From the NCBI RefSeq assembly GCF_029227915.1, contig NC_079881.1:19259501-19323500 (forward strand): 64,000 bases of DNA, written 5' to 3'. Origin of the DNA: Hydractinia symbiolongicarpus (Eukaryota > Cnidaria > Hydrozoa > Anthoathecata > Hydractiniidae). This document shows, piece after piece, positions 10,888 to 21,403 of this stretch. The position numbers and the translations under genes are program-made. Under the pieces are notes generated by a model that did not search any database, was not told the origin of the DNA, and saw only the letters and a list, made by a program, of their open reading frames with translations. The first letter of the stretch is position 1. Each line of letters starts with the position of its first letter.

Positions 10888-11778
10888 CAAGGCTGCAATG
10901 ACAGCAATAACCAGAAGACCAGGAACGATGAGACCTGATACAGCAAGAGCTAGTACAGTAACACCTGGTACAGAAAGACCAGGTACAAGTAGACCTATTA
11001 TAAGGACGAAGTATATAAAAAGACTAGGTGCAGTTGGACTAAAAACGATAAGACCAATTACACAGACACAAACGTCTGGCATTTTTACTTCTGCAGAAAC
11101 AGTAAAGCTGACATTTCCAACAGTCAATTTAACATTGTCAACGACATTATCAATAATTTATCAAGTTGGTATAAAATAGGTATCTGAAAAGGAAAATTCA
11201 TCACTGAAATGGTGGACTTTAGTTGGAGTTCCTTCTGCTGTGACACTAACTATTTCCTTCTCATTTTGGTTGGTGTACCGTCGGTAAGATAAGTTTAAAA
11301 AACAACTCTACAGTGAGTGGAAATACTCTCATCGTTTATTTTTTAGTATATCTTTTCTCATAAGTGTTTCCGTCTGACTAATACATATGATGAAGTGTTG
11401 TAGTATTCCTTTTCATTAAATAACTGACGTGCTTGAAATTTTAGAAAAAGAAAAAGAGCGACTTCAGCCAAAGCAACAATTTTTCCTAACCAAGTAGCAC
11501 TGTTTATGCATAGTTCAACCCAACAGGATCAAACCTCGCCATCTGAGATTATTGCACGACCATTGCCTCTACCTAGAACGGGAAAACCAAAATTGGTAAT
11601 CCAACATTATCACAGTCCCCAAATCCACTCAGCTGGAACATCTCAAAAAAATGATGGACCATACCTTGACCCCACGGAACTGGACACATCTTCCAGTAAT
11701 CTGGTGTCAAATACGTTTGAGGAGGATAAGGAAAATAATAAACATATATTTATACATATGCACCGTGAATTTTGGTAA
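10888..11778 (+). CDS. Membrane protein with Thr/Pro-rich stalk, 3' exons
   Basis: Three exons can be modelled: about 10888-11101, 11180-11283 and 11445-11778, with intron phases 0 and 2. The first encodes a mucin-like stalk with imperfect repeats of R-P-G-T type ('TRRPGTMRPDTARAST', 'TPGTERPGTSRP'). The second holds one TM helix (about 'WWTLVGVPSAVTLTISFSFW') followed by YRR. The third is a cytoplasmic tail, 'KRKRATSAKATIF...QQDQTSPSE', ending HMHREFW. Intron 1 is only 78 nt (GTAAAG...TATAAAATAG); without splicing the frame would hit its terminal TAG. Phase 2 after the TM exon and the 'Q-TSP' motif match the gene at 4193-7981. The start is unknown: an in-frame stop at 10871 puts the exon border downstream of it, and the 5' exons were not found. 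It could also be a broken gene. Confidence 0.5.
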
Positions 11779-13956
11779 AACTCGGTTTGTTTCAGGAGAC
11801 AGACAGTTTTAAAGGCGATTTTATTTTTAAAGCCATTTATGTTTCTTTAGATTCTTCCATGTGTAAGTAAACATGATATCGATACGGGAGTCTCAAGTGT
11901 GTTTCTCTTTAAAAATGGGAGTAACGTTTTCTTGATAAACATTCTAAACGACGAAAATACAAATTTCTTGCCGTAAAATGTCAAAATACCTTTCCGGTTT
12001 AAGGAGGGCTTCACTTAAAGTGTGTTTCTCTTCAAAATTTAAAAAAACATTTTTTTTGTAGTAACAATTAAAACTTGTTTAGGAAGATATCTAGTTATCT
12101 AAGATAGTATCTCTGTTTTTGATTTATTTATTAATTTTTTTTGTTCGGAATAAGGAAAAGATATATAAAAATCAGGACCTGGATTATTTTCTCATGTTTT
12201 CAGAGCGCTTTTTGAATATGAAGTTATCAATTTAGACCAATATACATTGCACCTAACGCGCGTGTGTACAAAATATCCGCAAAATGTGTAAGGGTAAAAG
12301 ATGAATTTCCAATGAAATGATTTCAATTGCAAAAAGTATTGTTTATTTTGTGTGGTGATGTGTAGGCAAGCAGGATTTTTTTGAGCAGTTTTTAATCTGA
12401 TGAAAATAATTCCTAAGGTATGTAAAAATGCTGTAGTAAGAAGTAACCCAGAGTTTATATTTATCTATGAAGTAAAAGTCTAGTAAAAAAAAGTAAATTA
12501 AAACGGCTAAATAATTTCCGAAATATTTTTTTTCTTGTTGTTCCTCCTAGAATGGAATTGTGACTCCTATAGTCCGAAAGAATGGTATATAAATTTTAAC
12601 TTGATACAGGTACAGGAGAACCGTTTATGCGACCATCATTATTGCAGGTAAAACCTTTTAGTTTCTGGTTTACCACGCTATGCCTCATTTTAAAACTGAG
12701 GTTTAATAAACAAACAGGTTTAATAGGTTATTAATTTGATACAGATTTTTTCATTGTGTTTAGTGGACACACTCTTGAAACGAAAAGCACCTGCTTTTTT
12801 ACTCCAGAAACTCGGTCGTCATTAGGTGTTGAAGTACGTATCAAGTATGACGCTTGTTTAGCAGAAACGCATTTAAACGCCTAGTAGCGATGGTAACTGT
12901 TGCTACAAGCTTTAATTTACATCAAATTAAAAGTCTAAAAACTTAACCTGAATATAAAACATGTTTGATCTTGGCGTTTAAGCATTAAAGGGACCGACGG
13001 TAAAGACAAAGAATCTGATTTGCGTAATACTTATAGTTAAGTGCAATATTTAAAAAGCGGACGTTCAATCTCCAGGTCTCAAATAAAAAGTTTACTCTTT
13101 TAATAGATCATACGACAGTGTTTACTCTGTATCTGCTCCGACATCAACCTTTGACAACACGTCAAGTAAAGCGTTAACATTAAGTCATTACTGATTCTGA
13201 ACAGTATTAATTTCTTAAATATTAAACTGCATCAAATTAATGTATCTATTGGAGCCTTGTACACATATTCGTAGCTGAAATTAAAAAAACCAACAGCTCA
13301 TAACTAATAAAAAAGCTAATGATATAAATTCAAGTTGATATAAACTAGCCCTTTCGTGGTTTTAATATACAGTTGATTGGAAAACAAATTTACGTCAATA
13401 AGTGCGATATATGTTTAAGTATGTTTTAATTCGCGTGTGGCTATGATTACAGCGAGTTTGAACAGGATAACGGTAATTCTAGAATTTCCTCGGTTAAGTT
13501 TAAATTGAAGAAAGATATTTAGTGATATGATCAGTATCATTTACATTCCATGGCAACCCAATATGTGGTAACTAAACGCCAATGCCGTCTTATTTATATC
13601 ATTAGAATTGCAAGTGGTTTATCTCCAGGTTGTCATCCGAAAATAGTATATTCAATAGTTTCATCTTGTAAATAACATACAACATGCAAAGTTTTGTTTT
13701 GTTTCTTGGACATAGGGATCGCGTCAGGACATCCTGGGACGGATTTTAAAAGAAATACCAAAATAAAACATCCAACAAGCTAAAGTGTCTGTGCTGCATT
13801 TACAATCTTTTGAGTTTAAAATCTTTGCAATAATGTATAATGAAATAAGGCAGGACACCTTGTTTCTTGTTCCAAACAATAGCAGACAATATATATTGGG
13901 AAACAAAATATTAAAAACTAGCAGTTTTAGAATCAATAAAAAAGATCTTTAAAATA
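11779..13956. other. AT-rich intergenic DNA, nothing seen
   Basis: Only short frames on both strands, none with recognisable features. The first part may be the 3' UTR of the preceding gene. Confidence 0.4.
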
Positions 13957-14422
13957 TTGCGAAAAATAGAATTTAAACCGTTTTTTCCTTTTCCAGTTTG
14001 TAAAAATAGATTAACAAAAAGATATCATCATTCAGTTGTTTCACCTTCATACATAGTGGTAATAGGAAACGATTTTACAAGACTAATCAAAAACAAGTCA
14101 CCATGGAAATTAATGAATTGGTTAGATCGATTAAGACAACGATCCATCAAATGTTCTTCATTACAAACTTTAAAAACAAAACATACGTGCTGTTGTTATA
14201 TGAATAGATGTATGCACAAGGTAATTCTTTTATTTAGAAGCGACGCTGCGAACTGTGTGGCCTTGGTCATCATTTTACTTTTAAACTTACTGACAGACGT
14301 TGTATGCTACGAATCATGGATTTCGTATTGTTTACATCTGGTAATTTTTCTTTAGATGTGTTTTAAATAAAAAATTTTTAGTTATCTTTATTAATTTTAA
14401 AGGAAGTGGAACCTATTAAACT
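13957..14422 (+). other. Possible coding segment, Cys-rich, doubtful
   Basis: A 132-codon frame without ATG (TTG at 13957). An acceptor-like 'ttttccttttccag' at 13996 is followed by 224 nt of open frame, 'SPSYIVVIGNDFTRLIKNKS' to 'KHTCCCYMNRCMHK', ending at AAG|GTAATT. Only 17 nt later, after 'tatttag', another open stretch reads 'KRRCELCGLGHHFTFKLTDR', ends at a donor-like TCTG|GTAATT, and could join at 14402 to 'SGTY' and a stop. A 17-nt intron is too short for known spliceosomes, so either the frame simply runs on ('VILLFRSDAANC...') or the segment is decayed. I recognise no family. The Cys pattern invites a look for a secreted or zinc-binding protein. Confidence 0.25.
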
Positions 14423-15920
14423 ACAGTCTTCACAAATCGATTTTCTGGTTTATCATCGATGCTAATGTGACGAAACAGCGATCTGTAATGATGGTTTTTG
14501 TTTCTAACATCAAAAAAAAGTAGTTGCCAGTAGTTAGAGTTCCAAGCCTAGCATTTTAGCAAAATCAAGTTTGATTGAGTACAGCTCCCCACGCTTTTCT
14601 ACAACTATGCAAACGTGTCAATATGCTATTATTTTTTTTATTCAAGCCTCAATTTAAACCTCATGATATAATTATCTATTTTATCTCCAATTTCTTTTCT
14701 ATCCATCTCTTTATATTTCTTGTTTGTTCTTTACATGTTTCTTGAATATGACGCATGTTTAAAAGAACAATAGCTTAGAAAACATTGACAAGCCAAATCC
14801 ATTGTGTTGTAGAATGATACTTTGTTATTTAATATCATTCTTCATATTCAGTCTCTTTTTATCCTTTTTTATTTGCTTCATTTTCCTTTGCACGGCGAAA
14901 CATACGGTTATGATTTGACTGGATTAGAAGAGGTCCATCTGATGCATTTTATGCTTATAGGAAGAAGGTGTGTATTGATCTTTCAACATGTCTATGTTTT
15001 TTGATAGCTTTTCAAAAATCCTGTGTTAGATGTTGGCGACTTCGTTGCAGGAGGCAGGCTATTTATTAAGTATTTGGCGAAAACTATCGATAAATATCTC
15101 GCATGTTCCTTAACTAGCTTCGTATTACTCATATACATATTTCTGCTTGACCGGGATCATAAAACGTATAATAGTAAAGTAGATATTGAATCACTTCCTG
15201 AAGAATCCCATTAGTAGGATTAACCAAAAAAATCCTTTACAAAATGAATCATATTTCAACTTTATTTTCTTTAAAGTAGAAGCAAACTAACTTCCACTTC
15301 GTTTCGAGGCTTTTTCTTTTTTGGAAGAGGAATTGAAAGTAGAGTCCTTGAAATGAGGATGGTCCACCTAGACAAATCAATTTATATTATACGGTCATTC
15401 TTAATGAGACACTTATTTTTCTTTAAACAGTTTTAAGCAACATTCTTTGTTGTAGCGAATAAAACGAAACTTATTGAGACATGTCTTAGTAACAGCTAGT
15501 TATAACATTTTTGTTACTTCTCGTTATAGCGTTCTAACTTAAGAATAAAATTGATTTCAACGTTATTGCGGTATATAACTTAGGTACTAAAATAGTTGCT
15601 AATGAAATTGTGGTGAGAATTAAAGTTTTAGTAGCTAATGTGCGTCGTTTTCTTAAAAATTTTAAGCCGACCTGTTTCTTTTGTCACCTGGAAAATACTA
15701 TGCATATGGTGCGAATTCTGAACTTTTCTTATAGATTCAATTTTAAAGCAGAAATCTGATTCCATTGTGTTCTACTGCTATTGCTCCAAGCTTAAACGTC
15801 AAGATATAATTCTGCAAACATTTTTCGTGGGGCTACTTTAAGCCTTTCGTCATTATATATAATTATTTTATCTCCAAAGCATTCTGTTGTTCCAAATTCC
15901 ACTGCATGTAACATTTTTAT
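14423..15920. other. Upstream region of the GPCR gene
   Basis: Short open frames near 14822-15004 and 15023-15214 contain hydrophobic stretches ('LACSLTSFVLLIYIFLL') but start with TTG or lack conserved motifs. I cannot support a gene. The 5' UTR exon or promoter of the GPCR gene may lie here. Confidence 0.35.
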
Positions 15921-15945
15921 ACCTCTTTTTTCTTTTCTTTTATAG
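15921..15945 (+). promoter_or_regulatory. Splice acceptor 14 nt upstream of the GPCR ATG
   Basis: A long pyrimidine tract (tacctcttttttcttttctt) ends in TATAG at 15945, and the GPCR ATG follows after 14 nt. This is either the 3' end of a 5'-UTR intron or a spliced-leader trans-splice acceptor. Trans-splicing is known in hydrozoans. The sequence alone does not decide. Confidence 0.5.
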
Positions 15946-15959
15946 CAATTTGAAGAATA

Positions 15960-16952
15960 ATGGCGGATATTTCAGGATTGGATTTCTTTATACTCATTTT
16001 TGCCTTCCTGCCACTGCCAGGAAACATTCTAAATGTGATATTTATATTAACTAAAGAAAGACTGCATATACCGATATACTATATTGTCATTGCTATCGCA
16101 GTTACAGATACCATCTTCTCAGTAAGTGCATCAACATCTATCATCTTGAAAATTTCGACAGATGTAACCAACAGCTCGATGTGCATGACTTGTGATGACC
16201 AAATAAGGAATGAGCAGAATCTTATCGTTATTTTTCATGTTGCGACCAAAACCACTTTCTTGATATCTATATTTTGCACAGTTCTATTGTCCATCGATAG
16301 ATTCATCGCAATAAAATATTGTCTTGCTTACTACCAAATTGTTACGTCATGCAAAGTCTTTTGCTCTGTTATTTTAATTTGTATAGCTGCTACTCTCACT
16401 ACAGTTATACCGTTCGGGGAGCGACCCAAACTGGTATCTGCTTTAAATTCAAAAGACTACAAAAACCATGTTGTTTCGTGGTGTTTAATACTTCTTTCCA
16501 TGGTAACAGTAGTTTCCATGGCAATACACACTAACAGCATGAGGCAGAGAAATATCAAGATAATAAAAAGCAAGAAAGTCAACGCGGGACACAATGCACA
16601 ACAGTTGACAATATTGAGAAGACTCAAACAATCATTGAAGGATTTGATACGTATATACATTATTACGGTCATATTCACAAGTCTTCATCTTATTTCGACT
16701 TTCCTGAGATTCTATGTCGACCAATCATTTTTTAAGCTGAATGGAATAGCCTCGTTCACTTATATGATGCTCAACCCGTACTTGTTTATATTCACAATGA
16801 CAGAGTTAAGAGACGTCCACAGATTGTTTTGGTCACGTCTTTTTTTCTGTTTGTTTCCAAGCAATAACATTATAACGCCTATGGACACTCCAGATATATC
16901 TAGTGCCAACGATAGAGCGTTACCTAGTAACTATATTGTGCGCGTCGTCTGA
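15960..16952 (+). CDS. Class A (rhodopsin-like) GPCR, orphan
   Basis: Single-exon gene, 330 residues, seven hydrophobic helices. TM1 has the conserved Gly-Asn (residues 21-22, GNILNV) and TM2 the Asp (D50, AIAVTD). TM3 ends 'SIDRFIAIKY', with DRF (113-115) in place of DRY. TM7 has NPYLF (272-276) in place of NPxxY. The CWxP motif of TM6 and the Trp of TM4 are not visible, so the receptor is divergent. The N-terminus is only about 8 residues before TM1, with no signal peptide. Loop 3 is basic and helical ('LRRLKQSLKDLIRIY'). The C-tail carries Cys in 'FFCLFPSNN', a possible palmitoylation site. The start ATG is favoured because it immediately precedes TM1 and follows a good acceptor. The ligand cannot be inferred; small divergent orphan receptors of this kind are numerous in cnidarians. 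Confidence 0.88.
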   Translation: MADISGLDFFILIFAFLPLPGNILNVIFILTKERLHIPIYYIVIAIAVTDTIFSVSASTSIILKISTDVTNSSMCMTCDDQIRNEQNLIVIFHVATKTTFLISIFCTVLLSIDRFIAIKYCLAYYQIVTSCKVFCSVILICIAATLTTVIPFGERPKLVSALNSKDYKNHVVSWCLILLSMVTVVSMAIHTNSMRQRNIKIIKSKKVNAGHNAQQLTILRRLKQSLKDLIRIYIITVIFTSLHLISTFLRFYVDQSFFKLNGIASFTYMMLNPYLFIFTMTELRDVHRLFWSRLFFCLFPSNNIITPMDTPDISSANDRALPSNYIVRVV

Positions 16953-16981
16953 TTATATTGCAGATGACTTTGTAATAATTT

Positions 16982-16987
16982 AATAAA
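16982..16987 (+). terminator. Poly(A) signal of the GPCR gene
   Basis: AATAAA lies 30 nt after the stop codon of the GPCR gene on the same strand. It is close for a 3' UTR but a perfect hexamer. Confidence 0.5.
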
Positions 16988-17035
16988 GCTAAAGTGTTAC
17001 AAACCTTTGCGGTCAGAAAGTTTGTATGTGATCGA

Positions 17036-17110
17036 AAACTCGCGAAATTTTCAACAAAAACTTTCGCGAATTGTTATTTATGGACGAATTACGAGTAAAA
17101 TACTTTCGCA
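17036..17110. repeat. CGCGAAA-motif repeat fragment
   Basis: Contains 'actcgcgaaattttc', 'actttcgcgaattg' and 'actttcgcaaaaacc' within 75 bp. The same motif is clustered at 55255-55410, which points to a shared dispersed repeat. Confidence 0.45.
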
Positions 17111-20100
17111 AAAACCAAAAGTCATTTTATTTGCAAAGAAATGGCAAAAATTCTCTTTATTTCTTTTGTTATTCGTATTCAAGTAGTTCGTAGGACGTCT
17201 TATAGGGGGTTGAAGTTTAAAAATAAGAGTTTTATATCGTTTTTTTCCCGCTTATAACCATATTTATGTTAACATAGGAAATTTTTGTTAGCATATGCTA
17301 AGCGTATTGCCAAGCCGTGGTGAATCTCTTTCTTGTTTCTTTTTAATTGTGTTATGGTTATTTTAATAAAACACAGACTTTTCTCAAGATTTAATACTAT
17401 CAGCATACTTTCTGAGCTTGCCTTGTGTCATTGTACTTTTGTTTTTTGCTGTTCTTTTAGAGGTAAAAATGGAATTTATTTGTCTCTCCAAGAAGCATAA
17501 CGTAACCTGGAACTCTAACTTTGATTGTGTTTTCAGTATAAGCATATCCAAGCCTGATTTCGAATTTTCACTTGTTTATAACAAAAACATGTATTTTTAA
17601 ATTCTTTAAGCAATGTAAAATTTATTTCAATTTTTTCAACATATTTCACCAGCGTATGGGTTTTTACTCAATGTTACAATTATAGAATGCATAATGACAT
17701 ACGGTAAACGGTTTTTTCAGGTAAACAATGTTTTTTCCTATTAAAATTTGATAATTTTTTTCTGCGAAAGAAATACTCTTGAAAATTATGAGAGATCATA
17801 TTGCAAAGAAATTTAACGGAATTGTAAATCCCGCTTGATACGCGAAGGATACCCAAAAAAATGAGAAATTCCTACATCTTTCCCGAGCCTTCAATACCAT
17901 CAGGTCTCGAATGTTAAACAGTGACCGTTGTTTTAGTCGAAAATAATTTGTGTGTCTTACAGAACTATTATTATAGATATAACATTTGAGCTACTCTATA
18001 AGTATTACTATAAGATTACTTTCTTATAAAAAACAGAATACTAGAAATTTAAAGAGAAAGGTTGCGAAGCATTTCGCAAGTTGCAAGCAAAGTTGAATTC
18101 AGTCAATACTTGCTCCTTAGTGGTTTTTGTTTCTCTTCGATATAATACAATGAGGCGCTAACATCGTACTGCAACTTATATGTGGGAATAATTCAAAACT
18201 GAACATCGTCGGCGTAGAATAACCTTGGAGACGAGGGGTCGTAGAATAAACTCTCTGCGAAACAGTTCGATGTGCAGAAATAGCGTTTTTGTGCAAACTT
18301 GGCTGCGCGAAAATTTAATTGAGTTTTAACTAGCACCGATATTTTTACGTGAAAAATTTTACCACAATGTGCTTCGTTGGTCTTCTGTTTTGTGGATTGA
18401 AATGTCATGAGATTATTTTCAAAGTCGTTACGCAAACGTTTCGTACTTTTCGTACAAAGAGCGTACCCTAAGAGGCATCACCTTAATTCGTGAAATTTTT
18501 GCACACTTTTTACGGGTTGTAGCTACAACTCAAGGTATTGCACATCTTTCAGAATAAGGGTTTTAACTTTATAATTGTATAATTTTTGGCGCTCAAAAGC
18601 TTAATCAATATTCAAACTATGTCGGCCAACACTGACAATATTGTGATTATTAGCAATCTTTAATTTTATAGTTCAGTGGGAAAATGTGTCACGAAATTTT
18701 AACTTTCATTTTCATGTTTCTTTCAGTTTTACGGGATCTAGTTTTTTTGCATCTTTTGAAAAGTGATATATTCAACACACGGAAACACAAAAAATAATTA
18801 AAACAAAACAAGTAATATAACGGGTTGAATGTTTTTCAAACGAAAACAATTTTTTAACTTTAGTAAAATTTATAAAACAACTTCAAATTTTTCACAGAAA
18901 AACAATAATATAGCCGTTTCACTTTCTTCTTTTCTTCACCTATTGCATGCAATCTAAGAAGAAAAGCAAAACACTTTTTATATATTGAAGTTTCTAAATG
19001 CACCAAAATCCAGTGCCTTTGAGGGTTAATATTTAAAGCTAAATTTCTAAACTACAGACATATATACATATATATAATTTTGTCCTAAACATAGACATAG
19101 CTGATACTTTTGTCACCATGTGTGTCAACATAAACAATTATACAGTCATGTTGTCATACATGTTGTTACAATGAAAAAAATCAATTAAGTGATGCATATG
19201 TTACAGGGTAACGTCCAACCAGAATTGGTAACCATACCTCCTAGTTCCTGCAAACATGTCCAGATTTCTAGATGTTTCACGACTGCCGTCAACTTCCCCA
19301 AACTAATGCATAGCTCCTCAACACTCAAACCCCTATTCAAACCCACCCCACTGACATATATGGCAGAAATTCCACCCTTTTGTTTAATTACATGTTGAAG
19401 TGCACAACCTTTGCACAGGTTTGCTTGGCAGAATGCGAGAAATAGGAGATGTTTGGACACCAACAAGAAGACAAGACGTACGGATGACCAGGAACGTCTC
19501 GATCGGTAGGGTCGGTGATTGTAATTATATTTTATATCATTTTAGGACATTTACATTTGTTTTGTAGTATTATCAATAACGTATGTTTAACCGATAATTC
19601 GAGTGTTTTGTGAATGCTTTTATGTCCCCACTGCTTAAAGTGTTTAGCGCTTCTAGGCCTTACGATATACCAGAGTAAGGTACCATTAGCAATCGAGCTA
19701 ACATTTAAGTAGTGCACTTGGGCGGTGCAGGGAGTTTGCGCAGTTATTGACCGTCGTATAAACTTACAATCAACACAAATCCCGCGATCAAGCACTCCTT
19801 AGATAGAGTTGCAGATCCTCTTTTCGCCTGCTTGCATTGATTTACTAATTATATAGATTGCATGATAATATAAACGGTTCTTTAATTAAGAGCCAATATA
19901 TTTATAGGTATGAATAGTATCGATCTTCTGCATAAAGATCAAGAGTTATAATCACTAACCTACAGTGCCAATAAAGTCATACAACTCTGTTTACTTTGTG
20001 AGTTGTCTTCTTTTGAAGCTCGGTAGTTGAAGTAGTGAAAAGTTCGATTCCAAGAGGTTGTGGGTTTATTCTCACATAAAGGTGGTTGCTCATTGAATAG

Positions 20101-21396
20101 AGATTTAAAACGTTTTTGCAGTTTAAAAGGAAGCTTTTAATACTCTAGAGCTGCCTTTGTTGTCCTTCCTGGAAAATAATTAACAGTGTATATTCATTAA
20201 AATTAGCGAGTCTAACCATACAAAATATACATCATATTTTTTTTGGATAAATCAACAGAAGGCTGTTTTTAATTTTGGGATTATTAAGACAAGTTTGAAA
20301 AAGTAGGAGCTTTATGGGGCTAAAAGCACATACTTTATTGAAGAAATTTGCCGACGGTTGCCCTCGCATATATAGCATTTTTGGTGAGTTGACAAACTTA
20401 CACCAATAAATTATCTTTCTTTCACTATACCCAGATGAACATCACAATTATCTGGTGTTTGATTAATTTGGGTCTCAAAGATAGGTTTGCTAAGCAATTT
20501 TACTAATATTTAGGTAAATATTTTTGACCATATCAGGGTGCCGACAGTTTCCGAATCTGACAAAATCATTCCAAGTATTATTTGCAGGGTTTGATTGACG
20601 CAAGGCCGAGGAAAATTAAATCAAAGTTTTGGTCTTTGACATATTCGCCTGTGTGAAAATCTCATTAGTCCTTATCTTTCCAACATTTATGCAATCAGGC
20701 AGGGAAAATTATGCTATTGCCGGTGTATCATCCACATAGCTTAAAAATCTAAGTACATACAATATTACAAGTCTTAAGGCTTTGCTGAGGCTAGGAGAAC
20801 TATACCGAATCATGCCTTTCATTAAGTATATCGCTATGGAATAGAACCTTAGGTAAGAAGAGTATTCTGCTTTGGGTGAAGAAAATGATAAAGATGACTG
20901 ATGAATGGTTTATCGTAAGTTTAGTTATTTAAACATGTGGGCAGTGGACGTGCAACAGTAATGTAATTTCCTTTGGTCTAACATTTCAAATGTTAAACAA
21001 CATTTCAAAATGCCAAACAGTTTCATAAACCTGCACACAATATAAAGCTCTGTTTCAATAAAGGTTTCCAGGATGTTGGGTGTGGGAGGAGAGGACTAAT
21101 CACAACTCGCTTTTAAAGCGCAATGCATTGATGATAGTTTGATAGTAAAAGGAAATATTTTTAATTACTGTAACAGGTTTTCCGCGATCCAATAAATCAA
21201 AAATTTTGAGGGAAAAATATGGTCGATAAGGTTACTCTAACACCAGATATTTTGTATGCCCAGCAAAGTATAACGAAAGAAAGATAATTTTATTATTGTA
21301 AGTTTGCGCACATAAAGAGAGAAGAAATAATAAAATGGCTTAATTCTGGATAAATCAATAAAATTTCTCTAAAACTTAGGAATATTATATAACGCC
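17111..21396. other. AT-rich intergenic DNA
   Basis: No gene I can support. Overlapping frames at 19185-19466 (both strands) and 18193-18435 (minus) are more GC-rich than the surroundings and may be relics of mobile DNA, but I recognise no motif. A tRNA-like stretch near 20016-20085 is discussed under rejected items. Confidence 0.35.
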
Positions 21397-21403
21397 AAAC
21401 GAT

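Noticed and set aside
13957-14355. 132-residue gene
   Set aside because: It starts at TTG and the Met is not real; kept only as a doubtful segment.
19185-19466. Coding exon (both strands open)
   Set aside because: Both frames are open over the same bases and neither shows a motif; likely a GC-richer repeat.
20016-20085. tRNA gene or tRNA-derived SINE
   Set aside because: 'ctcggtagttgaagtagtga' and 'tgtgggtttattctcaca' recall A and B boxes, but I could not form a full cloverleaf or find the element's ends.
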